Part shown: positions 47,016-57,384 of the stretch, one piece after another
Layout of the letters: each line of letters opens with the position of its first letter
How positions within the stretch are numbered: position 1 is the first letter of the stretch
NCBI GenBank assembly: GCA_001414485.1
Contig: LLEY01000111.1
Span: forward strand, 1-64,000
DNA: 64,000 nucleotides
Origin: Calycina herbarum
Taxonomy: Eukaryota > Ascomycota > Leotiomycetes > Helotiales > Pezizellaceae
Reading direction: 5' to 3'
Position numbers and translations under genes: made by a program
Notes under the pieces: generated by a model
Seen by the model: the letters and a program-made list of their open reading frames with translations, nothing else
What the model was told of the DNA's origin: nothing
Database searches by the model: none

Positions 47016-50000
47016 ATGAGCGAACCTCAGCCTTCCCCCCCAGCGAGCGAAAACAACCAGAATCCTGACACGGGAAAGACGGATCCTCAATTCCTCGAGA
47101 TTGTCCGCGCTGCTACTGCGAGTGCTAACGAGGTCATTGAGAAGCAATTTGGGGATCGGCGGACCTCGATTGAAAATGCGACACCGATACCGACATCGAC
47201 ACCACACACCCAATCTGCGAGCGCAAGCGTGAGACCGCCATTGCTTCATTCTTTTTCTCAGCCTCCTCCGAGAACCCCCATACCTATACAGGCACAACGC
47301 ACGAGCACACCGAATCGTGGCCCCGCGGTAGCTACGGTGCCTCAATATCATAATGTGTATGGGGATCAATTTGGGTCTTATAGGAGACCGGCGGCTGCGA
47401 GCCCACCGGGAGCAGCAAGTCCAAGTCCAAATCCACCCAGTCCAGTGGTGTCGAGGGGGTATGGGGATCAATTTGGAACGCGGAGGCAATCCCCGGCTGT
47501 GATTGCAAGTCCAATCCTACCTGTATCGCGGAGAGACGAAGGTCAATTTGGAATGTCCAGAAGTCCCCCAGCAGCGATCGCAAGTCCATTTCTACCTGTG
47601 CGAGGTAACTTTGGAACCAACAAAAACCCGGCTGCTATTCCAAGTCCAAGTCCGCAAGTGTCGCGAAGAAATGAAGGTCAATTTGGAACGTCTGGAAGCT
47701 CTCCGGCGGCGATTCCAAGTCCAATCCTACCTGTGTCTCGAGTCCATTTTGGCGCGCACAAGAATACCCCACCAGCCATTCCAAAACCAAGTCCACAAGT
47801 TTCTCGAGGAAATGATGGTCAATTTGGAAGTTACAACACAACTCCGGCTGCGATTGCAAGTCCAATCCTACCTGTGTCACGAGATCAATTTGGAACGTAT
47901 AATAATACTCCACCAGCGATTCCAAGTCCAAGTTCACATGTGTCTGGAGGATACTATCCAGGCGATCAGTATGGAACATATAGGGACCCCCCGGTAGCGA
48001 GTCCTGGTCCAAGTACACATATGTCGCGAGGATACGAATACGCGGGTGGCAATGGGAATGGAAATGGGCAAAGCTTTGTTGAAAACGGCTGGAGGAATCA
48101 TGCATACCCCCCGATCATGCCTGCGCCATCTTTATCTACCCCTAATTATGGATTGCCGGCTTTGACAGATTGGAGTCCATCCACGCCAGGTAGACAAGAA
48201 ATCGGTCAATTCGGAACTCCAGAACGGAGGTCTGTCACTGAGCAACCCAAAGGAAATTCCCCTGAATCGGCTCGGGCCAGGCAGGTGTCCATTCCGAGAA
48301 CACCAGGTAGGGAGCTTCCCAGAGTGGGACAACGAAACCAGACTCCAAGTATTGGTAACTTTGACCTGGGTCATCGTTACACACCACAAAAAGGTCGTGA
48401 GCCCACCACTATTCCAGAGGAGGGTTCTGTACCGAGGAATGTCCCAAGTCTAGCGGCAGCTAGAAGTAAAGCTGTAGCCGATCTATTGAATGAGGACTTT
48501 GTAATACGGTTTCCCAAAAAGCTTGGAAGAAACACTAGAAGATATGAGCCTGAGTCGGATCTATCAGACGAGGACTTTGTAGTACGCAAAACTCCGAGGA
48601 AAGGCAAGAAAACTGCAGCTTCAGCAGTTACCAGAACCGAAACTGCGGCAGATCTATCCGACGAGGACTTCGTAGTACGACGTCCGAATTTTGACCCAAA
48701 TTTTGACCCTTGCCTTGACCCAGCCCTGTCAACTTCTAGAGTCGAATTTCAGAACAGTACTTGGGTAGAAAGAGCTAGGAGCAGAGAAAAGTCAGTTGAA
48801 GAGACTCTCAGGCGCCATTCTAAAAGCCCACCAACAGTTGAGCAAGGCGCTGTTCGCCAGTCTGATGATTCTACTGCAGCGGCAGCAAGAAGCAGAGAGC
48901 AATTAGCCGGAAGTCCACCATCTCGCGCAAGAACTAGAGCAGAGATATCATACAACTCTTCGGACGAAGAAACATTGATTGACTCAGAGGTAGAAGGTGT
49001 CAATCGAGAGTAAGTCAAAACATAACATCCAAGCTATTTACTATTTACTAACTACCTTTTAGTGGAGATATTTCCGACGTTGAATCCGAATATGGCACAT
49101 TTGACGAGGATATGCACAAATGGAACAGCGATCTTGCAAAGCTTCGAGGGGTTGGTGGAAGCAGGGCCCCGGAGAAAGAATCCAATGAGGGGGCAGCTTC
49201 GCCCGAGGAACTTGATGTCGAAGAATCCGATAACGAGGAACCTGCTAGTGATGAGAACGAACCGGTCACTGTCAAACCCCGCAAGAAATATTTCAAGGGA
49301 CCAAGGAAAGCTGCAGAGCCAACCGGTGCTATACGTATGCGTTTAGTGCAAGCAACCGAGCTTATTCTCAAAAACACCAAAGAGAGTTTAGAGGAAGCCA
49401 TGGAAGTTCTCGATGAGATTATCTTAATCAACGCGGAAACCCACGAAGCTTGGACGAAAAAGGCTCACATTCTTTTAGAATGGGGACAAGTGGACAACGC
49501 CATCAAAAGTCTACTATTCGCTGCTTATCTTCGTCCTAAGCACTTGTCAGAATGGTTTCATTGTGCCGACTTTATCAATGACAATGCTGGTGAGCTTCGA
49601 CCCAACTATTTTTTCATCCTCCATATTTGCTATTCCATGGCATTACGCGCCAATATAAATTCCCCGCGGGCACAATTTGGCAAAGCAGACTTGTTGTATG
49701 AAGAAAAGAAATACCGCGTGGCAATGAAAAGATACGCAAATATCTTGGAAAAATATCATCCACACAACATGGAAGCTCTCCGGAAACTGGCGGAGTGTGC
49801 TATTGAGATTGGGAAAATCGACGTGGCTAAAAAACACTTCGCGGACGAGATTGCCTGGTTCAAATCGGGTCCTGAAGAAGTGGAATTCGAATTCGGGTGG
49901 AGTGATGCGATAATGTACGCTGAGCTTTTTTCTTACTGTGGTGAACACGCTCAAGCCCTCAAGGAACTAAAATCCGTTTCCCGATGGTTACTGTTTCGAG

Positions 50001-52493
50001 CGGAAGAAACATATTGGGATGATATCACAGAAGATGATACTGAGTGGGATGACGATGATCTGAGAAGATTAGAGGTCGATGATTATGTTCCTGGAAAACA
50101 TAACATCCACCTGTACGGTAATGGACTACCCCTTATTGTGCGAATCCATTTTGGGTTATATCGTTTACGTCTCGGCGATCGGGATGAAGCAATGGTAATG
50201 TTCTCATACGTCTCTTATAGCGGGTATCGGCTAATTTGAGTGCTAGTATCATTTCGATTTCCTTGACCTTTCTGATGAGTCTAAGGGGCGCGGCGATGAA
50301 GAAAATTCATTTTGTTGTCGAAAGGTGGCGGACCTATTTCTCGAAAAGGAAGAGTACGAGAATGCTCTGCAGTATTATGAGTACCTCCTGTCAATTCCCG
50401 AGGAGTATCCCGAGGAGAAGAAACCGGCAGATTTGCACATGGACATGGGAAAATGTTATCTCTCACTCTTACGGTATGAGGAGGCAATAAAGTCGTTCCA
50501 GGCTGCTGCGGACTTGGATAGCAACGACGAAATCTCTCGACAATATCTGGCAACGATATACACGGAGACTGGCGAGAATGAAAAGGCATTCGATATGACC
50601 AGCCAAGCCAAAGCAATCATGACACGAAAAGCCCCGCAAAGAACACGACGAGTCAACAAAAAGAAGACTGAGCCGGCGAAGAAACGAAAGGAACGGCGAG
50701 TACGGGCCTTGCCAAAAATCCTACCCATGCTCCTGCCGAAGGGAGGAGAAGATGGCGAAATTCCTGTGGTTGACGGGGCTGACAATGAGGTTAACGACAC
50801 CGTAGATGGGGCTTACAACCCCGCGGTTGACGGGGCTGTTGACAACGAGCTTACTGAAGAACAAATCAAGAAGAAAAAGCGCCAGCAGTATTACCGGGAG
50901 TATCGCCAAAATCGCCGCACACATCGTGGGCGACCACGAGAGGTTTTTGACAGTGCATTTGCCAGTGCTTTCGCCGATTCTGTACGCTTGGGAGTGCAAT
51001 ATTCTATATTGGAAAGAGAAACCGATGCCATGAGAGCGGGGGATCTTGATTCGACCAAAGCTTGGATGAATGCTGCCCGGGCACTCACAGATGAATTTCG
51101 AGCAATGAAGGCGTTCTATCCTCTAGACAAAGCTTTGAAATTTTCTGGCTATACCAGCACGAATGAGAAAATCAGAGGTCAAATACCGCTTCAATCTGAT
51201 TTGACGGAAATCAATAAATCGGAACGGCGTCTAGCTCAGAGTTTGTATACCCCATTCTTTCTATTGGATCATACTAACCTTTTTCCCCCTTAGAATTGAA
51301 AATAGACGTCAAGCATCGGGCTAATGTAATACCTTCCAATCTTCCTTCCGATTTCAAGGGTAAATCCTTCAGTCAGTGGCTGGATATCTTTATGGAATTT
51401 GCGATGTTGCTTGCAAGGGATGGTAAACAACGAGATGCATATGATATATGTACCGCGATGAAGGACTGTGTCATATGGTACCATTCTACCACTGATATAT
51501 TTCTTGTCCATCTTTGTTGGTCAGGTGAGTTACTCAACCGATCCATATAAGCATGCAAGCTAAATTTTTCAAAGTATGTGCCTTGATCCTAGGAGACGAA
51601 GACACCGTCGTCAATCTCTCACGATGGTTCATGAAAGAATTCCAATTCACAACCGATGCCTACCGCATGTTCTCCATCTTCTCCCGTCTCGTCCAAAGTC
51701 CAGTGATCTTCTTCAACGAAGCGGCGAGTCAGAAGTTCTTGTTAAGACAGATTCGGGCGATGGATTATAATCTCGTTGGCGAGAAGGAGAAGAAGAAGCG
51801 GCATTGGGATAATCGCGCGTACTTCCATTCTAAGGATAAGGATGGGAATGTTATTCGGAATACGGAGCTGGATCTTTCGCTGCTTATGGCGTTTGGGTAT
51901 GTGCTTAGTACGAGTGGGAGTCAGGTTATTGCTCTAGGTGAGTCTTGCGATCGCCCTGTCAAGCAATCATTTTTGTACTAATGTCTTTTCCAGGCTACTT
52001 CATGCGAGCACACGCCGTCGATCCAGACAACGCAGTGATCAATCTCAGCATTGGACTCGCTTATATCCACCACAACCTCAAACGCCAAACCGAAAATCGT
52101 CAACATGGTATCCTCCAAGGTCTCACTTTCATCATGCGGTACTACGAAAGTCGTAAAGATTCGGAACATCTCCAGGAGCGTCTCGAAGCAAATTACAACG
52201 TGGGAAGAACCTATCATTTGTTGGGTTTGACGCACTTGGCCTTACCTTATTATTGGAAGGTCTTGAACGAGGATTCTGAGGAGAAGAAACTGAAGGAGCG
52301 AGATGGTGATGCAGATATGGAGGAGGCAGGGGAAGAGGGTGACGTGGTAATAGAGGGAGGAAAGAAAAAGAAAGGAGCAACTGTTGATGAGGAACTTTAT
52401 CGGGAGGTGGCTTATGCTATCAAGACTATTTATGAGGCGGCTGGGAATTTGGAGTTGGCTCGGGCGGTTGTTAGGGAGTTTTTGGTGATTTGA
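47016..52493 (+). CDS. TFC4: Transcription factor IIIC TPR subunit (Tfc4/Sfc4) with long N-terminal extension
   Basis: Six exons, 47016-49009, 49063-50194, 50247-51240, 51294-51524, 51575-51937, 51994-52493, about 1737 residues; yeast Tfc4 has about 1025. The TFIIIC part begins near residue 680 with an acidic segment, then YFKGPRKAAEP and many TPRs (ETHEAWTKKAHILLEWGQVD, ALRKLAECAIEIGKID, KPADLHMDMGKCYLSLLRYE, NYNVGRTYHLLGLTHLALPY). It should bridge TFIIIC on box A to TFIIIB at tRNA and 5S genes in the nucleus. The first exon encodes about 665 residues of Pro/Ser-rich repeats and DLSDEDFVVR units. It joins the TPR frame through a GTAAGT/TTTTAG intron that preserves an acidic run (DISDVESEYGTFDED). 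The third intron has a weaker GTTTGT donor. ATG 47016 is the first real ATG of the frame. Confidence 0.92.
47355..48040 (+). repeat. In-frame ~25-residue tandem repeats in the TFC4 first exon
   Basis: About nine imperfect units with the pattern GDQFGT, then PPAAIPSPS, then PVSR. At DNA level the words GGTCAATTTGGAA, GCGATTGCAAGTCCAAT and CCTACCTGTGTC recur. Unit lengths vary in whole codons, so selection keeps the frame open. The repeats are Pro/Ser/Gly-rich and probably disordered. Confidence 0.8.
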
Positions 52494-53209
52494 GGGAAAA
52501 GCTGGCGTCGTGTTTTGGGGGCGCAAATAGGCGTTCGTATGAAGGGTGGGGAATGCTGTATGATATGTATAAAACGGAGGGGCAAGGGTGCTCCATGCTT
52601 GCCGCAAATAGTTGATCTGGGCGACCTCGGATTCTTAAAATCTAGATAGGACTGTAGATATGTGTATGAAATCCACAATATCCGTCCTTATTTCTTGTCA
52701 GTGCAGTCTGAGCCTGCACTCCACGCATTTAGGGCGAGCTTTTTTCCAAACTTTCTATATTTGGCAGGAAAATACCAGACTCCCCGAAAGGAAGCTTCAG
52801 TAGCAGATCTAAAGGGTTAAAATCCCACCAAAGGATCCTGTGATTATCCTAGGACCCCACTACGTGTGGGACCAGAGCGGACTGTACTAACAAGATATGC
52901 ACAGGATGTGAAACAAAGTGCATTTTCAATGCCGAAACGGTGGCATAATATGCTTGGGACGAGGAAAAGAGAATCCAGAAGAGGTCAGAGGCCCCTTATA
53001 TACCCCCTGGAAGCTGCTGCTCAGGCGATACTAGCATTTCACTCTACTCTACTCAATAAAATTGGCACTCACTCATGCTGCGTTTGCTCCTTCCCTCCTT
53101 ACCGGACTTTACCTTCCGCCCCACCACCACCCCCACAGGATGTTTCCACAATCAAATTGATCTCAAAGCTTCAGGGAAGCACTTCAATTACATCGAAACA
53201 AGAAAGAAG
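52494..53209. other. Intergenic, downstream of TFC4
   Basis: About 715 bp with the TFC4 3' region. A palindromic word AGGATCCTGTGATTATCCTAG lies near 52832 in part. ORFs are unsupported. The next feature is the tRNA-like sequence. Confidence 0.5.
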
Positions 53210-53277
53210 GGCCATATGGCGGAGCGGTTAACGCGACAGCCTGCTAAGCTGTTTCCTTCGGGAGCGCAAGTTCGAAT
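53210..53277 (+). tRNA. tRNA-Ser(GCU)-like sequence, truncated after the T-loop
   Basis: Reads as a class II tRNA: TGGCGGAGCGGTTAACGC is a good D-arm/A box; ACAGC-CTGCTAA-GCTGT is a complete anticodon arm with GCT at 53243-53245; TTTCCTTCGGGAGC forms a serine-type variable arm; GCAAGTTCGAAT begins the T-arm. After TTCGAAT the sequence does not pair back: neither the T-stem nor the acceptor stem is completed, and no CCA-proximal end is seen. It is therefore a pseudogene, or the tRNA-derived head of a SINE-like element, rather than a working tRNA gene. Confidence 0.7.
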
Positions 53278-53699
53278 GTAAATAGTTCCCAATTATCCCT
53301 ATACATTGAGTTGAGACTAATGGTAAATAGCTTGCTGTGGTCGAACTTCTAGTTTTTAGTCTTTTTGGAGGGGGGTTACGTTGAGAAGGGTTTAGAGAGG
53401 GAAGCTGGGAGTTGAGGGTTGGCAGGGGCAAAGGTGAGTTTGTTGTTTGGGTGGGTACTGGTTGTGTCTATTATTTTGTGAGGGGAGGAGCTTGTTTGTG
53501 CTTTGCGCTGCTAGGTTGTCAAACATGTAACGTGCTTTTGATGCTTTCGCTTTCCCGACACTTGTGGTACTTGGAGAGTTCTCAAAGACTTCAATCAGCA
53601 AACAACCTGTTCTAGATGCTTTTGAGATGTCTACCTTTTGTTGTACATCATCGCTGTTTCCAGTTGCTCTATTCTACGGCAGTCCAGGAATAGAGATAC
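53278..53699. other. Sequence downstream of the tRNA-like unit
   Basis: About 420 bp, G/T-rich on the plus strand, without a supported gene. If the tRNA-like unit heads a SINE, its body would start here; no poly-A or A-rich tail was identified with confidence. Confidence 0.4.
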
Positions 53700-54060
53700 T
53701 TACTATCCAAGGGTAACCCATGAGTAACGAGATATTTCGTCGGTTTGCTATCCACAAGTGACTTATGAAATGCATACGTCTATTGGTGGGTTACATACTG
53801 ATAGCGAATGAAAATTTCCAAGATCTATTTTTGTAGATTACCTGTAAATAGCAGTATTATACTCGACTTTATATTAACTTTTGTCAATCCTTAGGTTTGG
53901 ACTTATCGAACTTCTGTTAGAGGGGTAGTATTTTTTATTGAGAATCGCGTTTTTCGCTATTGTTAGGTAACCTACAAATAGCACTGTGACTTTTTACCAC
54001 GAGATAACCTGGCAGATTTTAACCAAGAAAACTTGGGAGAGGTAGGTCGCCTAAACATTC
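53700..54060. repeat. Cluster of GGTAACC-type dispersed short repeats
   Basis: Includes AAGGGTAACCCATGAGTAAC (53704), GGTGGGTTACATACTGATAGC (reverse sense), GATTACCTGTAAATAGCAG and TTAGGTAACCTACAAATAGC. The word pattern GGTAACCYAYRAATAGC recurs with both orientations. Related words occur at 21.5 and 35.4 kb. No coding potential. Confidence 0.5.
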
Positions 54061-54233
54061 TTGAGTAAGGTGAGCAATTATGCGTGACCTACTTAAGTGA
54101 TAAAAAACAACGGTGGAACAGAGACCAGCTTTCCACTTGGTGCACCTGACTTTTATAATTCATGTGTTCAAATACTGAGAACGACCACACTTCTTTTCCA
54201 AGAAGAGTTGATTCATTTATTCTTCTAAACGTT

Positions 54234-54320
54234 CACCAGGGGGTGTCATCGTTCGTGGGAGTAGATTTAGTCAGCAATAACACCAAAACTTACTCTCACG
54301 AATGGTGACACCCCCTGGTG
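54234..54320. repeat. Inverted repeat with 35-bp arms and 17-nt loop
   Basis: Left arm 54234-54268 (starts CACCAGGGGGTGTCATCGTT) and right arm 54286-54320 (ends GACACCCCCTGGTG) are reverse complements with five mismatches, all or nearly all transitions or swaps near the loop side. The 12 outermost bases pair perfectly. This could be a foldback element, a small RNA hairpin or a minimal MITE; no flanking duplication was resolved. Confidence 0.7.
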
Positions 54321-56104
54321 GTTCTCGTATGATAATTGACACTGTTAGAAATTCCGAGACAATAGCGAGAGGAGGTGTATCTAGGTTGGGATTTCGCTCA
54401 AAGAAAGTGTAACGCCCTATGGAAACGTCGAAGTGGGAACATCCAATAGCATGACCTAGGTTTCCGACAACAGCGTGTGTAGCTACCACGAGAATGATGA
54501 CGATACTCAAAAATTGCTACTTTCTGAGCTTTGAAAACACTCAGCTTCTATGAACTCTCGTGCGGAACGTTTTAGAAGTGTAAGAGAACGATGAAGCAGA
54601 GAAGCTTGTAATTCAGGAGTTCTGGAAATGAAACACAAGAGGTATTTCATCACCAAATTATTAACGATCTAGCACTGCCTCAACTGGCCATTTAGAGAGG
54701 TGTTGGTTAATCTACAAGTAGTCACATTCAAGCGAGGGAGGAGTTGTGAGCACGACACAACGACAAGATATGGTAAAACTCTCAAGGTGATGATGGGTTC
54801 AGACTTCCCAAATCTGGAGGTAGTGATGAATCTTGGTGAGTCCCGAAAAATTGTAGATTCACTTGAACTGTACTTGGGCGTTGATATTCACAAGTCACAA
54901 ACCCACATGTCAACCCTCCATTCCAACTATGCTGGGTGGTGTATGGGAATGCTAGGTTGCATGGATTATTGTCATTTGATAGAGACTCGTGCCCTCGGTC
55001 ATTCTTTCGGGCTATTTACTCGCTTAGCTTGAAACACTGACATGGTCCGCAAAAGATCCTCAGTATATCACCAGATGTGTTTTTATGATGGTGCGCAATC
55101 GGCAAAGTCTAAATGAGGAAGGCGGGGTAGTTAAAAGAGAGATGCGGGTGGTTTCAACAGTTGATTGTTGTTCCTCGCTAAGCCTGAGCCAAAGCTACCT
55201 CATAGCCATCAGCAGATCATTGGCATCCTAAATGGACGGAAGTGAAGGGGCTAGAATGTTGAGGAGTAAATGCGGGGGAACATGGGGTAATAGTTAATAA
55301 GACAGACGGAAATTATATTAGCTTGGTTGTTTACTCGCTAAGTTAAGCCGAAACCTCTCAGAGATGTCAATGCATCTTTGGCAAGCTGCCAGCGTCATTT
55401 AAGATTTGCACAGAAAATTGGGAAGTGACAGGGTCAGGGGGTGCAGAAATGCGGAGAGATGGGGAAGAGTGGAAGAGCTGGGGAAGATAATGCGGGGTAA
55501 TTAGACTGAATTGTTCGATCATTCACTTGCTTTGAATTTGTTATTGTGAACTTGTTCAAATGACTATGCTGAAAGTTGTTTTCTTGGAGAGACTGTGACT
55601 TTGAGTCATGAGACTGCTTTGATGTAAGTCTTGTGTACAAGTTTCAGCAACATAAGAACTTGAGGTTCTTCTTTGCGGAGTCTAGTTGTGTGAAGTTTTA
55701 TTCACGTACAATACAAAGAGCAATAAGTCACTTCGGTAATTTCTAGTCCGGATTGTTCAAACAAGTGGTTGCAAATAGCCCGTCTCGCTTAGAGATATGT
55801 CAAAACAACTTGGGGTAGTTTTCAACAAGTGATCACCTGAAACACTTTTAATCTTATGATTGGGTACTCCTGTCGTTACTTGTGAGTGAATCAAAACCAG
55901 CAGTTGATTGGAACTAGCTCAAGACTTAACTATTTAACCACCCTCTGTACACATCTGTACACCTCTCGAGTCTCCTCTTCCTTCCACCATCTCGCCATAA
56001 ACACCTTCTCCGATACCAAGTGCTCTCTTCTTGGTCCCTCAATCCTACACTGCATTGATTCTTCTCGTTCTCCATCTACTCAACATCACTACATCTACCT
56101 CAAC
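54321..56104. other. Gene-poor region upstream of the eqolisin gene
   Basis: No supported gene. At about 55.0-55.51 kb three loosely similar blocks carry TTACTCGCTTAGCT or CCTCGCTAAGCC followed further on by AATGCGGGG...GGGTAAT..., suggesting an old tandem duplication of roughly 160-220 bp. The last ~200 bp (ACACATCTGTACACCTC, CCATCTACTCAACATCACTA) look like the leader of the eqolisin gene. Confidence 0.5.
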
Positions 56105-57384
56105 ATGAAGGTCCTCTCCCTTCTGTTTAGCTCCCTCATGGGCTGCATGCTTGTCTCTGCAAGAAGCATCAACCAAGCTCATGACAGCATCATCTCCCGC
56201 CATGCAGATATCCTCCAGTCTCGTGGTATCACTGTCAATCAAAGTCATCCACTCATTCCTGCCCCCGCTCCAGGAAATGGTCATCTTCCCGTTGCTGAAA
56301 TTGATCGTTTCACTGGCAACGTAAGTTAAAAACCCCTACTTCCTCCCACCAGAATTTCAAAACACTGACATTCAAACTACCAGTGGGCTGGACTTGTTTA
56401 TAATGATCCTCCAACAAACGAACGCTTCACATTTGTCGCGGCGAAATTCGTAGTACCACCATACGAGCTCCCTCCCAATGCGCGCGATGGTCTCTATGTC
56501 ACTGCCCCATGGGTTGGAATTGATGGCACTCAAGATACTACAGCACTTTTCCAGGCTGGTATTTCCATCAACATGCAAAAGACAGGTAATAATGTCCAAG
56601 TTACCACATATGCATGGACAGAATGGTTTCCCGAGGCTGCGATCACCTGGCCTGGCTTAGATTTTGCCCCTGGAGATCTAATCGAAGTTAGAGTCTACTC
56701 TGATCTTAACATGCTCCTCGATGGTGCCGTCACTATCATTAACCACAACACCGGTGTTCGAAAAGACCGAAATATTCGTTCACCAAATCCAGATTGGAAA
56801 CTCAGGGGGAAATCTGCTGAGTGGATTGTGGAGAAGGCGAGTTGGAGCCCAGAAGGAAATCCATTGACCAACTTCCATGCTATACATTTCACCGACAGCT
56901 GTAAGTACCTAGCTTTGTTCCGAGCAAAGAAGTATACTAACTCCGAGATTCTGTAGATGCCGAATCCAAACCTAATGATGGAAGCGGTGGGTAGTCTCCG
57001 AGTTATTTTTTCCTCTTTCGGGTTGTTTCGAGAGGATTGAGACACCATTTCCTCCTCAGACAACCCACTTCCTCCTCAGACACCCCTATTCCGTCCTCGT
57101 TTCCTCAAACATACTTCTAGAAAGGGCAATACTGACTCCGAGATCGTCCTCAGGTGCAATTCGCAATATTAATATCCGGGGTGCGGACCGAATCTTCATC
57201 GTTGAAGGACCCACAGTTTGGACCGACGTAGCAATTTCTGGTGACAATGACTTTTGGTGTGCATGTAAGTTCTACTTGAATTTATCACACTTACTCCGAA
57301 TCATTCCTGAAAGCAGAGTAACATTCTGTGCCTGAAATAAACACGTACTGACTCCCGCGTCTTATAGGGAAGCCACACACATAA
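56105..57384 (+). CDS. Secreted eqolisin (peptidase family G1, glutamic endopeptidase)
   Basis: Five exons, 56105-56320, 56384-56900, 56957-56986, 57154-57264, 57368-57384, about 296 residues. MKVLSLLFSSLMGCMLVSA is a signal peptide; a propeptide runs to FTGN. The mature part begins NWAGLVYNDPP and has AAKFVVPPYELPP, VTAPWVGIDGTQD, the Gln-bearing LFQAGISIN (catalytic Gln candidate), TYAWTEWFPE, and the Glu-bearing AEWIVEKASW (catalytic Glu candidate), followed by HAIHFTDSYAES and NINIRGADRIFIVEG. These are the G1 hallmarks, so both catalytic residues are present. Such enzymes work at acid pH outside the cell. Exon 3 is only 30 nt; reading past it hits a stop after two codons, whereas skipping to 57154 restores a family-like C-terminus. 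The last exon adds WKPHT. Confidence 0.85.

Noticed and set aside
54271..54510. 79-codon minus-strand ORF that looks like a signal-peptide protein
   Set aside because: It begins with TTG rather than ATG and runs through the 35-bp hairpin; no upstream ATG exon was found.
54700..55032. 110-codon plus-strand ORF
   Set aside because: Starts at GTG, has no recognisable domain and lies in repeat-bearing gene-poor DNA.
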